DNA from: Zarea fungicola
Taxonomy: Eukaryota > Ascomycota > Sordariomycetes > Hypocreales > Cordycipitaceae
Length of the DNA stretch: 64,000 nt
Assembly: GCA_900169235.1 (NCBI GenBank)
Contig: FWCC01000238.1
Coordinates: 186,001-250,000, forward strand
Direction: 5' to 3'
The notes under the pieces are model-generated. The model did not search any database. It saw nothing but the letters and a program-made list of their open reading frames with translations, and was not told where the DNA came from. A program made the translations under genes and the position numbers. Below are positions 35,101 to 46,764 of this stretch, one piece after another; within the stretch, counting starts at the first letter, position 1; every line of letters starts with the position of its first letter.

Positions 35101-35149
35101 TCCGTTGAAGCCGTGGGAGCTGGGTGATGAGGTGGAGGCTAGGAAATGA
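32123..35149 (+). CDS. Polo-like kinase (Cdc5/Plk1 family)
   Basis: Three exons, 32123-32458, 32517-32965 and 33028-35149, give 968 aa. The kinase domain starts near residue 72 (GKLLGKGGFAICY, the unusual Polo P-loop), with ALKIVKS, HRDLKMGN, DFGLAA and the activation segment TTLCGTPNYIAPE, all intact. A linker of about 280 residues, rich in Ser, Pro and Arg, follows the kinase. Two polo boxes come next: VKWVDYTNKFGLGYIL at about 619 and VTFYQRFGDVGCWAF at about 777, the latter followed by HIQFNFPDHTKIVL. The polo-box module binds phosphoserine/threonine sites and targets the kinase to spindle poles and the division site. It should control mitotic entry, septation and related steps. It is longer than yeast Cdc5, mainly because of the linker and C-terminus. 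Confidence 0.95.
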
Positions 35150-36067
35150 AGAAGAAGAACGACGAAGAAAGCATGAAGAAGAAAAAACTGATGATGATAC
35201 CAATTTGTTATTTGTTGTCGTTTTTGTTGGTTGGTTGTTGCCATTTTTCACTTTTCTCGAAGCCGGCGTACATATACTTTGCAATAATATCTTTTTTTTT
35301 GTCCTGTTCTTTATGTACATTTTATATATCAAGGTACATTGTGTGCCTCTTTTTTTTATTTTTGCCATTGCTGCATACTTCTTGTCATGATACAGTCAAC
35401 TCTCACTTTAGGACGTAAGAATAAGTATGCATGACTGTCGCAGAGAGAAATATGTCGAAAAGTGCGGCATGCCATACTTTCCAAATGGTACTTTGCAGTC
35501 ATCTTTCTTTTATGTATACATACATACACAAACAAACACACATGCAAGCTTGAGTGCCACTTCAAGAGAAGGAATTGCGATGTTCATCAATTGTTGCGCA
35601 ATTTACATTCGACAGAGAGATGAGACACGTTTTGATCAGGGAGCAGTAAAGATGCAAAAATATGCTCTGGCTATGAATGCATAAAAAAAAACTGTACACA
35701 AACAAACATGAGCAGAAAAGAAAAAGAGAAGAGATCTCTAGACGCCAGAATAACCCGCCAGACTAATTACAACATTTGTGTGCGTGTAAGTTTAGTAATA
35801 AAAAAAAGAGAGAACGACAGGACGAAGGAATGAAGAAAAAAAAAAGTGCAGTGAGAGTGCAGTGTGTGTGGTGGGTTTGGCTGATGATGATTTCATTTCC
35901 AAATCCCACATTGTTCAAGATAAAACTTCCTTCCAAGGAAGGAGAAAAGAAAGTAGAAACAAGAAATGGAACAGGCGCAAAAACAAAAACTCCATAATTA
36001 CCTCCCATTCATTCACAACCAGGAAATCCCCTATGTCACTTTCGTATTTTCCCTTTCTTTATACAAT
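35150..36067. other. Convergent 3' region of the Polo kinase and chitin synthase
   Basis: About 920 AT-rich bases with many A and T runs; presumably the two 3' UTRs and terminators. No gene was seen. Confidence 0.5.
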
Positions 36068-39000
36068 CTAAGCATCCGAGTAATACTCTTCTTGACCAGG
36101 CGGAGGCGGCAATGTCCATCCACCTCCTGGCGACGTCGCCACATTGTCACGCGATGCCGACGCCCAGTAGCTGCTCCTGGAGCGCTTCTCGCGCTCAAAT
36201 TCCGCCCAGCGCTTCATGGTAATCTTGGACGAGTCAAACTCGCCTGACGCCTCGTGGCCAGAACCACCCTTCGTTTCGCCATCGGTCTTGCGCGTCTCAC
36301 CCCATGAGAAGTCGTCAAACTTCCAGAAGGCGTATGTGGGTAGGACAAAGTTCCAAATGGGTAGTGACACGAGATAAATCAACATCCAGATGACATAGGA
36401 CCACGAGTGCGCCGTGACAATGATGAGCACACCGGGTAGACCGAGAATCAGACCGAGCAGGACCAGAGGGATAACCTGCACGGGCTGATGAATAATCGAA
36501 GTGATGACGACGTAAAAGGTAAAGGCAATGGCGGCGGGTAGAACGAGGGTACCGATAAGTTCCACAAAGATGATGAACTGCATGGAGAAGCAAAAGGTAC
36601 CGCAGAGGTCGCGAACGAGAATGAGCTCCATCAGATTGTGCACAGTTGAGTTGATCCAGCGACGGCGCTGGGACAGGAGAACCATGAACTCATCGGGCAC
36701 AGTCGTCTTGCACACAGCTTGTGGTACAAAGACCTGTTTACGCTTGGGGAAGGTTCGCAACATGAGAGTAGTCAGGTAACGATCCTCTCCGAGAAGATAC
36801 AGGTTCTTGTCGTGCAGGGTCTCGACAACGTTTTCAGAGTAATGTTCAACAACATCAGGGTTGGCCAGAATGGGCACCCAGTAGTTCTGGCCGCCTTTAG
36901 GCGCCTTGATACGGTACATGCAGAAACAGCCGGGTAAACAGGTAACGCCACCAAACACGGACTCGAAGGACTTGGCGAGGTGGTGAGAGATGAAGTACTC
37001 GAAGACTTGAATGGCAGACACCCAGCTGGCGCGCTTGTTGGCAATCTTGGTTTCACCACAGAGACCCATAATCTCGGGATCCTTGACCATGGCAGAGACC
37101 ATGTGCGTCAGACTATCCGGAAAGACCTTGGTATCGGCATCAACCATGAGTACTATCTCATAGTAGTCGGGTGATATACCCGTCACCTTCCAAAGACCGT
37201 TGAACATTTCATACTCGAGCTCAGTCATGCGTTCATCAAACATAACCTTTTGCAAAAAGGACATGAGAATAATCTGGCTGTCACGCTTACCACGATTACC
37301 GGGCTTGGACTGGCCAAACTCAGCAGGGGTACCACACTTGACGAGAACAATCATGGGGACTCGCTGTTGGCGTTCAACAGGGATGCGCGAATCAGCGCCG
37401 TAGTCATAGAAACCGCAGTGTACCTTGGCCATGTTGTGTCGCTTGGAACCACTAGCGACAGCGACATAAGAAAATGGCTGGACGAGCTCGGGCGGTGTTG
37501 TATGGTCCTTGAGCATGGACAAGCAAGCATCCGGAGTGGAGATACTCTCACCCTTTCCCTTAATGATACCGTCGCAAATTACAAGAATAACCTTGTGGCT
37601 GTTAGGGTAGTCGGTCATGGCAATCGAGTCGAGAGTGGTACGGATACCCTCAGCACCTTCAGAGTAGGCAGTAACGAGACACATGGTGTGAGCGAGCGGG
37701 AAACCAAAAGGCATCCAGTCAGAAGGGGGCTGAGGAACGACGGAATCATGAATGAACCCAGCGGGGCCAGGCCCTTCGGTAGAGCTGGGGTTACCATAGG
37801 GATCTGAACGGAGAAAGCTTGCACGACTGTCGTTGGCCTGCTTGTAGAGCGAATTGGGCTGGACCAGTGCGCTGCCACCTTGGCTGGACATGGTTGTGGG
37901 CACACGACCGCGGGCGCCGAGGCTGCGCTCTCCGGGGTTGGCAGACGAGAATCGAGAAGTGGTAGGGAGAAACGAGGAGCCGCGTTTGCTGTAGCGGTCC
38001 GAGCCTGACACGGTGCTAGCGCCAAGCTCACCGGGAAGACGCACAGGCGCACGGTAAATGTCATCAGCCCAGTCTTCAATCTGCTTGTTGCGCTTACGGC
38101 GGTCGGAACTCTGAGAAGTCTTGGCGGCTGCGTAGTGGCGGCTGATGAACCACTGGAAGATGATGGCCAGGCAGAATCGGGCAAGAACAACGGACAGAAT
38201 AAGTGCCAGAGCACAGTAAAGGACAACCTTGGAGGCAATGCAGCCAACAGTCTCAGTATCGACCGACCCAACCTTGATAAGCTCTTCAAAGCAGTGAGCA
38301 TACTGCTTGTCCATGGTGCCCTGGAACAGGCGGGTCACGTCGCGACCACGGACAGCCTGGTTGATAGCGGAATTGGTGTCGCGAAGCTCCTTGAATCGAT
38401 CAGGGATGCGCACCTGGGTCTCATTGAACCAGTTTAGAATGTTAAGATCGAGGACGTTACCCGAGTACACCATGAGATTACGCGAGCTATTGCGAATATC
38501 TTCCCAGGAAAAGTAGACGTCGGCCGCGCCTTTGAGGTCCTTGTAGAAGAAGTTTCGTGCTTTGTCGGTCGTATGGCAACCATAGCCGAGATAGTAGGGA
38601 ACGGTCAAGTTGGGCTGCGAAGAGCCGTCCTGATTAAATGTGGTGCAGGGAAAGTACCAGGCGAGATCGCCATCGGCATTGGTGGGCACGTCGGATGTCG
38701 GAGCACGCGTAATGATGTTTTTGCAGGCGCCGTTGACATTTTGGAAGAGAAAACTGCCGTCCTGGCCGGCGTGCTTTTCGGGCAAGTCATACAGGACATT
38801 GGCGCCGGTTCCGTCAAGGCGGGCCGGAATACCCTCGGCAACGGGATGATGCGACTGGGACAAATCATAAGCGACACCGTGGAAGATCATGTAGCCACCG
38901 GTAACCTTATTGACGCGAAGGCGGACTGGAGGGGCGCTGCAGACGGCAGCAGTGAAGCCAAACGTGAGAAATCCAACAATTGCCATAATGACAAGAATTA

Positions 39001-39706
39001 TGCTAATCAATCCCATCTTTTCACGCCAAGCACGCTGCTGCGCCTTTGTGGGCATACCACAGCAGCGCAGCATAAAGTCAGGGCACCAGAACGTGACGAG
39101 CGAGCAGTAGGCGTTCCAGACAGTCGGCGGGCGCAGCTCATCCTCGACAAGCTTGTGCTTTCGCCTGGGCTTGATCTTACTCTCCTTGACAATCTTGCCA
39201 TGTTTGCCGCGAGTCGGGCCACGCCGAGGTGGGCTGGACTTTTCCTGGGCGCGGGCCTGCGGCTCCTTTGAGTTGTCCGAGACACTCTCATAGGCTTGAG
39301 AGCCACCAGAGCGCTCTGTGGAGGCGTCAAGGTTTTCGAGCATGGGATCGTTGCCCGTCGACGAGGGCAGAACATTCATATTGGCGGCATGCTTGTGGTA
39401 GTGGTAGTTCCTGTGGTCCTTATTGATACGATTCCGCTCTGGGCGGATCAGACTGCGCTTGCGGGTGATGAGATCTTCGGCCTGGGGCGAGGTGCTGCCC
39501 TGGAGCGGTGCTGTATCGGGGTTGTTGTTCTGGTTCGAAATGGTCTCGGCAAAGGATGAGTTGGACATGCCACGGCGATGGTTGGCTGGGATGGTATGAA
39601 ACTCGCCCGTCTCAATGTCGACAGCTCGATGGCGCCGCGACGGCGAGTTCTGGTAGGCTCCACGGCCCTGAGGGGACGATTCCGCAGGCCTATGTGGGTT
39701 CGACAT
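36068..39706 (-). CDS. Class IV chitin synthase (yeast Chs3 type)
   Basis: One uninterrupted minus-strand exon of 1212 aa, the usual size of class IV enzymes; it lacks the myosin-like motor of classes V and VII. The N-terminal 190 residues are polar and probably disordered. Two hydrophobic segments lie near 230-260 and 490-515, flanking a luminal domain with many cysteines. The catalytic domain has the donor-binding region (LVTAYSEG), the DAD-type motif in [12 protein letters not shown] near 856, and the signature [13 protein letters not shown] near 1011. Five or so membrane helices follow. The enzyme polymerises UDP-GlcNAc to chitin at the plasma membrane. In yeast, Chs3 needs the SEL1 protein Chs4/Skt5; a homologue of that activator starts head-to-head at 42272. 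Confidence 0.94.
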   Translation of the reverse strand: MSNPHRPAESSPQGRGAYQNSPSRRHRAVDIETGEFHTIPANHRRGMSNSSFAETISNQNNNPDTAPLQGSTSPQAEDLITRKRSLIRPERNRINKDHRNYHYHKHAANMNVLPSSTGNDPMLENLDASTERSGGSQAYESVSDNSKEPQARAQEKSSPPRRGPTRGKHGKIVKESKIKPRRKHKLVEDELRPPTVWNAYCSLVTFWCPDFMLRCCGMPTKAQQRAWREKMGLISIILVIMAIVGFLTFGFTAAVCSAPPVRLRVNKVTGGYMIFHGVAYDLSQSHHPVAEGIPARLDGTGANVLYDLPEKHAGQDGSFLFQNVNGACKNIITRAPTSDVPTNADGDLAWYFPCTTFNQDGSSQPNLTVPYYLGYGCHTTDKARNFFYKDLKGAADVYFSWEDIRNSSRNLMVYSGNVLDLNILNWFNETQVRIPDRFKELRDTNSAINQAVRGRDVTRLFQGTMDKQYAHCFEELIKVGSVDTETVGCIASKVVLYCALALILSVVLARFCLAIIFQWFISRHYAAAKTSQSSDRRKRNKQIEDWADDIYRAPVRLPGELGASTVSGSDRYSKRGSSFLPTTSRFSSANPGERSLGARGRVPTTMSSQGGSALVQPNSLYKQANDSRASFLRSDPYGNPSSTEGPGPAGFIHDSVVPQPPSDWMPFGFPLAHTMCLVTAYSEGAEGIRTTLDSIAMTDYPNSHKVILVICDGIIKGKGESISTPDACLSMLKDHTTPPELVQPFSYVAVASGSKRHNMAKVHCGFYDYGADSRIPVERQQRVPMIVLVKCGTPAEFGQSKPGNRGKRDSQIILMSFLQKVMFDERMTELEYEMFNGLWKVTGISPDYYEIVLMVDADTKVFPDSLTHMVSAMVKDPEIMGLCGETKIANKRASWVSAIQVFEYFISHHLAKSFESVFGGVTCLPGCFCMYRIKAPKGGQNYWVPILANPDVVEHYSENVVETLHDKNLYLLGEDRYLTTLMLRTFPKRKQVFVPQAVCKTTVPDEFMVLLSQRRRWINSTVHNLMELILVRDLCGTFCFSMQFIIFVELIGTLVLPAAIAFTFYVVITSIIHQPVQVIPLVLLGLILGLPGVLIIVTAHSWSYVIWMLIYLVSLPIWNFVLPTYAFWKFDDFSWGETRKTDGETKGGSGHEASGEFDSSKITMKRWAEFEREKRSRSSYWASASRDNVATSPGGGWTLPPPPGQEEYYSDA

Positions 39707-42271
39707 TTCAGAATATCATATAGACTGGATAAAAATGCAGAGATGGAAGAGAAGGAAAGGGAAGGGCTATAAAACGAGTGATGCCCTGCTGGTGATGCAG
39801 AGTTTGTGTTGTCAGGAGAAGGGATACGGGCTAAAAGGCCCCGCCAACACGGACAGAAAGACAAAGGATGGCTAAAAGTAGGACAAGTACCCCAAGGTAC
39901 CGGTTGTAGGGACGCCCTGAATGACGTTGCTAGCAGGAGGGCCGAGTGCTAAAAAAAGAAATGCGGCAATGTTGATTGGCCTATTCTTGGCGTGGGGCGG
40001 CGTATACATGGAGTTACTTGGTTGTCCAGCCGACGTCGCCGTCTGGTCTGGGCGATTTGTCCAAGACTGGAACCGGACTTGGGGCTTTCCGGAATCTGAA
40101 TGTGAACAATGAAATATCACTTCGATTGGATATCTATACCGTACTCCAAAGGAGCAGTCAAATGTTTGCAATCAACCCCTGGATTTGGAGACACGTAAAC
40201 TTACTTTGGTCGATGGGACATGGATGACTCGTGCTACCAGGATACATGGCAAATTGGGCAGCCAGACGACCACGACAGGGTCAACGATTTTTAAACCACG
40301 TCTCGGAACATTTTTTCTTTTGACAAACCAAAGTAGCAAAACGCTGCAAAATCCACTGCAGACCGGATAGTATATTGAAACATTTACAACGCATCGACCA
40401 GACGCGTGTGCCTCACCGCCATCACCGTATAGGGTAAGTGTCTTAACATGGCGGATTTGGCCCACGATCCAATCTCTTATAGACTACTACGATACTCGAA
40501 TGAAAGCCCTGCGACATTGTTTATCAATGTATAGCAACAGCCATCATGCAGTGTACCTGCAAGATTAGGCCGATATTGTGTCAATTTCTCGAGTGACTTG
40601 TTGGTGCAGAACCAGATCATCTCATCTACAAACCTAGAATGTAATCAATCATTCCCACGCTAGTAGTTTTGAGCCAGAATACGAACCGCCACCCTCCGCC
40701 TGGTGGAGCGTAGGGGACCCCAGTGGATAGAAAAAAAAAAAAGCGATTCTCGGAGCAAAGAGGCTGAAACTGGCTGGGCCTGGCTGATGAGCTGTGCGTG
40801 CTCTCAGTGGAGCTGCTGCATTGGACAACGGCCAGATCGAGACACAAACGCAGCTGTAGTGGAATGTGTCCATGATTCGACATGATCATGCAGGCCTGCA
40901 AGTCAGTAATTTTCCCGAGGCCTGAGCTAGTTGATTTAGTGCCAGCACGCAAGCTAGAACTGATTTAGGTGGACAGCGATGAGCAGGCAGAACCAGATTG
41001 AGCCTTTTTTTTTGTTTCTAATTTTTCTAATCTTTCTTTTTAATAATTATCTGGCGGGCCCCCAGGCAAGTCTATGCGGATCAGTGGTGTCGGCGAAAAA
41101 GGCTTGGCGGCGACGAGGATGACGGCATTGCGATGCAGGAATACGAGAGCAAGTTGACGGGCAGGTGAACACTGAAGCCCGAAAGCAGCAGGATTTGGCG
41201 GAAGACAGCGAATGGGGTTAAAAAAAAAAGAGCGACTTTGCAATTGTCCTGCTACCGAGTTTGCTTCTTTGCTGAAATTAGAGTGTCAGCCAGAGACAGA
41301 CGGGAAGCGAAACAGGCGGCGGTTGAGCTGGACAGTCTGGGCAGGGGGCCAATGGCGCTAGGTGGATGGTGAGCGATGGTGTGGGCGATGATGTGGTCCA
41401 AGGAGAAGAAACAAAATTTGTTTCTTCTACGGTAAGTCGGGATGAGGCTGAGAGGCTGAGAAGTTGGTTGGTCGTTGAGGCAGACAGCAGGCTTCAGCCC
41501 AGGCACTCTGTATTGGGGCACAGCGAACTCATCAGCGAGAAGGAAATTTTGCACGGGCACGATAAGTGGCAGTTCAGTGGCTGAAGCTCAGCGGCAAACG
41601 CCCCGGCCGCCACTGTGACTACCGCCCGGAGTGTGATGCTGCCGGTACAAGTTAGTGTTAGTTCTTGTGGTGCGTGCCTGTGTGTTGGCGTACCTGACTG
41701 CCTTGCACTGGCAGCGCTAGTACCTGTAGGGGTCCAGCACGGGACGTTGGCTCAGTGTCCACAGTCACAGCCTACCGCCCATCCACTGCAAAACCCACTC
41801 TTCAGACGCAACTTCGGAGGCTTGGAGGTCCCCTGAACCCGCCGTACGTAGCTAGTTGCCCCGACGCTCGTACCGGTAACATGCCTGTAAAGTCCCTACT
41901 ACTATAGTAGATAGGTAGGCATACTACAGTAGGCTCGCTAGGCTCTGCCTAGCAGGTGCTTTAAACCTCCTCGCCTAGCGCACTGACTTCATCCTTTTCC
42001 TCTCCTGTCCATAATAATACCCGACCCATCCTTGGTCCCTCAGCATCGGCCGCTGTCTCTCGCTAGGGTTTCTTTCTTTTCCCTTCAGCTTGCCCGCTCA
42101 TCATCATCTCCTTTTTGGATTACCCTCATCGTTAGGTTTTATTATTTTTTCTTGAAATTCTTATATTCTTCTCCCGTGAGACCCCCCTTCTGCCTTCGAA
42201 CTGTTTTCTCCCCCCCAACGGCCTACGGCACGGCGGATTCCCTGCAGGCTCAGAGTTTCCAAATATCTATC
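39707..42271. promoter_or_regulatory. Shared upstream region of chitin synthase and its activator
   Basis: 2565 bp between the two start codons, transcribed outward in both directions. The 250 bases before 42272 are pyrimidine-rich, typical of a long fungal leader. A cluster of inverted repeats lies at 41899-41953. A few frames of up to about 108 codons exist (for example 40626-40952 minus) but none looks like a protein. Confidence 0.5.
41899..41953. repeat. Cluster of inverted repeats upstream of the activator gene
   Basis: A perfect 12-base palindrome, CTACTATAGTAG, at 41899-41910 is followed at 41937-41953 by GCTAGGC-TCT-GCCTAGC, a perfect 7-bp stem with a 3-base loop. Further TAGG/CCTA pieces lie between. 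The position is about 320-370 bp upstream of the ATG. Confidence 0.5.
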
Positions 42272-44340
42272 ATGGCTGCCGCCGTCACCACCCCCCCTCC
42301 GACCTCCCCTCCTCTCCCCGACGAGTCTCTCTCTGGTAGTCTGTCGATTGACTCTTCGGCAAAACTGCGCGACGGTCCCATTTCACCTGTCCGTGTAAAC
42401 TTTCAGGATAACAAATGGCATGAACCCTCCAATGCCGACATTGAGCACGCCACCCACCCTATTCCTCGCAAGCAGCTCGCCAGTATGTCGCTTGACACCA
42501 AGCCTATAGACGACGCTGCCATCTCCCGTGTGCGCGCTCAGGACATTAACCGCAACTCCCGCGAGTCTGATGAGTCTAATACAACCTCCCAAGCCCCTGC
42601 ATCTCTCCAGTCGTCGGCGCCCACCAGCGCCAGCTCAGTCTCTGCAACCAACGAGAACACAGAATGTGCGCCTGTCGACCACTCTGCTGGTTCCTCTGTC
42701 ATTGAGGATCCCATTCCGCGCAACCAGTCCGTGCCTCTCTTCCAGTACCACCACAATCACCAGCAGGACTCTGGTCCTGATCCCCGTGCGGGCTCGACGC
42801 CAGATCTTCACGACAATGGCAATTACATTCGCCGCCACCTTACCCCCACTATGCAGGCAATGAGACGTACGTCTCTGCCTCGGCCGCAGTCCTCCTACTC
42901 GACCTACTCAGATTACAGCCCCCGCGGCCGCTCACCCGGTCTGCTGCCAGGTAGCCCTCACATGCGCGCGCCCTCGGTTCAGTCTAGGAAGTCGCCTGAT
43001 CCTCGCCACTCGACATACTTGGAACTGCTCAACGTCCCCTATCCCCAGCAAGCACCCGCGCCTCTAGCATGGGATAATTCCAATCTGCGCAACGTTGTGG
43101 GCAACAATGCATCGCTTCTCAGTTCTCAAAAGACCCTGGAAATGTACCGCCAAAATGTCAAAAAGACGACCGACTTTTCTATCCAGTATTCTTTTGCCGT
43201 CTTCCTCATCTCAACGGCACAAGATCAAGGCCTAGATTGGTCAGATCCAAAGAAGAAGCCCGCCCCTACCCGTGATCTCGAGAGTTCTGTAGTCGAGTCC
43301 TCGGTTGCGTCGCCCGTTGAGCTTGTCCGCGAGGCCAAGCAAATTCTCCAGCGTCTCGCCAACGGCGGATATCCTTTTGCCCAGTACTACCTGGCAGATG
43401 GCTATGCCTCGGGCCTGTTCAACAAGGGTAAACAGGACTATAACTCCGCCTTTCCACTATTTGTGCTTGCTGCCAAGCACGGCCACGCGGAGTCGGCTTA
43501 CCGAACAGCGCTTTGTTATGAGTTTGGCTGGGGTTGCCGTAAGGATCCTGCCAAGGCCGTCCAGTACTTGCGCTCTGCCGCCGCCAAGAGCCACCCTGGT
43601 GCCATGACGCGCCTCGGTAAGGCTTGCCTCTCGGGCGATCTCGGCGAGAAGCGATACCGCGAGGGAATCAAGTGGATGAAGCTCGCCACTGAAGCTGCCG
43701 ACTCGCAATACAACGCCGCCCCATATCAGCTGGGATGCTTGTATGAAATGGGCTACGGTGAAGACATCTTCCAGGATCTAAGCTATGCCGCAGAGCTGTT
43801 CACACAAGCAGCTGATCTGGGGCATCCGGAAGCAAATTATCGCATGGGTGACGCCTACGAGCACGGGCTTCTAAATTGCCCCAAGGATCCGGCGCTCAGT
43901 GTGCATTTCTACACGGGAGCCGCCGAGCGTGGCCACGCCGCCGGTATGATGGGATTGTGTGCGTGGTACATGGTTGGAGCGATCCCCATATTAGAAAAGG
44001 ACGAGGAAGAAGCCTACGAGTGGGCGAGGAGATCAGCAGAACTGGGTATGCAGTCAAAATCCCAAGTCTCTTGCCGTTTCGCAGTGGAGCTAACCATGAT
44101 ATTACTAATACAGGCTTTGTCAAGGCTCAATATGCTGTGGGATACTTTTTGGAAATGGGTATCGGCTGCCGGCGCGATATCCTGGAAGCCAACGTTTGGT
44201 ACGTACAAGCCGCCGACGCTGGCGACGACCGAGCCAAGCAGCGACTACTGGTCATCCAAGCGGCGATTCACGGAGGCAAGCCGATGGATGTGGCGCCGCG
44301 TAAGGGGAAAAAGGACGACAAGGACTGCATTGTCATGTAG
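42272..44340 (+). CDS. SEL1-repeat chitin synthase activator, Chs4/Skt5 type, with CaaX box
   Basis: Two exons, 42272-44045 and 44114-44340, give 666 aa; the 68-nt intron has a GTATGC donor and a TACTAATACAG 3' end. The start is the ATG of MAAAVTTPPPTSPPLP; the frame is open upstream without an ATG. Residues 1-280 are polar and Ser/Pro-rich. From YRQNVKKTTDFSIQYSFAVF to about residue 645 there are SEL1 repeats such as YYLADGYASG, YRTALCYEFGWGCRKD, YQLGCLYEMGYG and YRMGDAYEHG. The protein ends KKDDKDCIVM, a CaaX prenylation signal, as in yeast Chs4/Skt5. The activator binds and stimulates the Chs3-type synthase at the membrane; its probable partner is the class IV synthase next door. Confidence 0.93.
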
Positions 44341-45954
44341 AGTACACGATGACAATGAGAACTGGGAAAAAGACAAACAACAAGACTTAATAGCATTGAT
44401 TTTTCTAGCATTTTCTAGCGCTAATAACGCTACATTAATACCGTATGTTAATAGACTTGGGGGCGCTTTCTCGCAATGGATACATACAGACTTCATATAC
44501 AGCTATAAAATATACTTCATAAAAATTGCATAGAGGGGCGATCTGGCGTCTGACAAGGGTTTGTGGATGTGTTCTCAAGCCTCCAGTTATGTATGGTGTA
44601 CAGCAATAGCCATCCCGTACAGTAGTTTGTTTCTCGATGGAGTCGACGCAACGTTGCCAGGACACTGGGTAGGTAGTGTGTGGACGGGCAACCAGGGTCA
44701 AAGGTTGAATGTTTTGATCACGCGGTATATTTTCTTTATAGGCTGTACGAGAATTAACAAAGATAGCGTCGGCTCGGTGTAACAGACCTAACCGCTGACA
44801 GTGTCACTTTTTTCGTGCTTTGTCCTCTTCGTCCTTTGAGCTTGCACACCACCGCCGCCTCGTATCTGTTTTTACCCTCCATCCGACGCCACTTGACTGG
44901 GGACAGCCGTCCGTCCTGTGATGGGTACCAGAAGAACGCCGTATCTTGGCAGTATTACCAAACTTTTCCCTCAACCGGCGCTTTTGTATTTGTATTTTGT
45001 GCCCTTTACAGGGCGGCTTCCCCGCGTTACACAAAAAAGTGGCGACGGGAAAGGAGCAAGATGATCGGGTTTTCCTGGTGATGATGTTCACGCCATAACC
45101 CGTCCCGCCGCCACCCGCCACGGCTGCCGAGATAGGGCGCAGATGTAGCTTGGACCAACAAGAAACTAGCATTTGAGAAGATGATGTAAGAAAAATATTT
45201 TAAAATGCTGCTGCTGTGTGGGTGGTTGTGTAACAGCCTATATTGGCGCCAGCGTTGATTGAATGGTGAGACTACTTACCTATCTGGTGAGTGCGTGCTG
45301 GTTAATTAAATGACTGGCAAAACGGCAATGGCAAGGCCAAAACATTGCCTTTTCTGGCCTTTGAATCTGATTCTACAGTTCTATTGGTGCCTGTAAAACA
45401 TTTTGTGAAAGAAAAGCAAGCGCATAGTGTGGTTGCTCTTGCCTGCCATCTTCGACTAATCACAGAGATTACGGTTAAGGGTAGTTCATATGGCGCGATG
45501 ATAATTAATAGAACGCAGAAAGTTAGGCAGATACAGGGGCCGGATTGTTATTTTAAGTCTGACTGAACCCTGTCTAAGGTTTTACCTGGTTGAGATTACA
45601 TGGGAGGGAGACTGATTTGACAATTTTGTCTCGGAATGCTGGTGTCAGGGAACACGACAGTTTAGGCAGGATGGTTCACAGTTTAAATGTGTTACTGTAG
45701 CAGAAGGAAGCTTACTATTTTTATGTCTCCGCTAGTAGGAATAGAATAAATTTCCGGTGGCTTTAAGTCGTCAAGACCGATTAGGATATCTAAAATGAAG
45801 AATAGAAACATACGAGAGAGAAAAAAAAAGCTAGCGCCACGCAATGACTGCCCTGATAATAAGACGATACAAAATAAAAATAGCATCCGCCACGAATACA
45901 CGAATGAAGCCTGTAGATCCAAAAATTTAAAGTAGGATTTCAGACAGCCCCCCT
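44341..45954. other. Convergent intergenic region, about 1.6 kb
   Basis: Lies between the 3' ends of the activator and the Myb-like gene. Several frames of 75-120 codons are present on both strands without protein-like features. Nothing else was recognised. Confidence 0.45.
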
Positions 45955-46764
45955 CTACCTCCATGTCGAGTGAATCTTGCGACGCTTCAGTCCAACCTCG
46001 TCACTCATCATGAGGCTCTTCCAGCGTCGTGACAAGCTGTGACGGTCCTTGCCCAGGTTGCGCGCGCAGTCTTGCCAGTCTGACTTGGATAGCTTTAACT
46101 TCTCGAGGACCAGTTCGACGAGCATGCGGTCGTCTTCCGGCGTCCACTCATTGCTGTCCTCTTCCGTAGCTGCCATTCCAGCATCGCTGCCACCAATAGC
46201 GGCGCTGTGTAAGCTGTGAAAGTCAGAGCGCTCTAGACCCAACGGCATGCGCTCTGGAGCGATGCGCGAGCGCTTTGGTGTTGTGGGACGCTCTGGGCTA
46301 GCATCTCTCGAGTCTCTTTCTGTTGTTGCCGTTGTTGGTGATGTGGTTTGGCTGGATGACAAGGTGCGCCTGTGGTGGCGAGGGACATTGTCTGCCGAGC
46401 GTTTGACAATGCCCCGGGGCTGTTCACCGCGAGCACGTAGACGAAGCCTCATGGGCGACGGTGCGTGAGCCATGGGCGGAGTGGGAAGCGGCTGGGGCAG
46501 ACCACCGCCCAGTGAGAGCATGTCGGTGGCATTTTGCTGGTCGTAGTTGTGATGGTTGTAGTATTGGTTATAGCTGTAGGTGTAGTTGTGGTTGTAGTGG
46601 TTGTGGTTGTCGGTCGCAGCGGTGTTGGCCACGAGGTTCTGGAGACTGAAGCTGCTGGAGACGATGCTAAATGTCGCCGGTGAGGATAGCGTCGGTGGGC
46701 TGGCAGGTGGCGAGACCATGCCCAGCTGGGCGCTGTCGCAGGGTAGCGCAGAGGGAAGAAGCAT
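45955..46764 (-). CDS. Myb-like (SANT/homeodomain-type) protein with Asn/Tyr/His-rich N-terminus
   Basis: Single exon of 269 aa. The N-terminal half is Ser/Thr/Pro-rich and holds a low-complexity tract at about residues 51-76 made almost entirely of Asn, Tyr and His (HNHYNHNYTYSYNQYYNHHN). The C-terminal 65 residues form a Myb/SANT-like helix-turn-helix: EWTPEDDRMLVELVLEKLKL, then WQDCARNLGKDRHSLSRRWKSL, and a basic end. The spaced tryptophans and the LSRRWKSL recognition helix support DNA binding. Only one repeat is present, and the targets are unknown. The AT-rich intergenic sequence upstream may hold a long leader. Confidence 0.75.
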   Translation of the reverse strand: MLLPSALPCDSAQLGMVSPPASPPTLSSPATFSIVSSSFSLQNLVANTAATDNHNHYNHNYTYSYNQYYNHHNYDQQNATDMLSLGGGLPQPLPTPPMAHAPSPMRLRLRARGEQPRGIVKRSADNVPRHHRRTLSSSQTTSPTTATTERDSRDASPERPTTPKRSRIAPERMPLGLERSDFHSLHSAAIGGSDAGMAATEEDSNEWTPEDDRMLVELVLEKLKLSKSDWQDCARNLGKDRHSLSRRWKSLMMSDEVGLKRRKIHSTWR

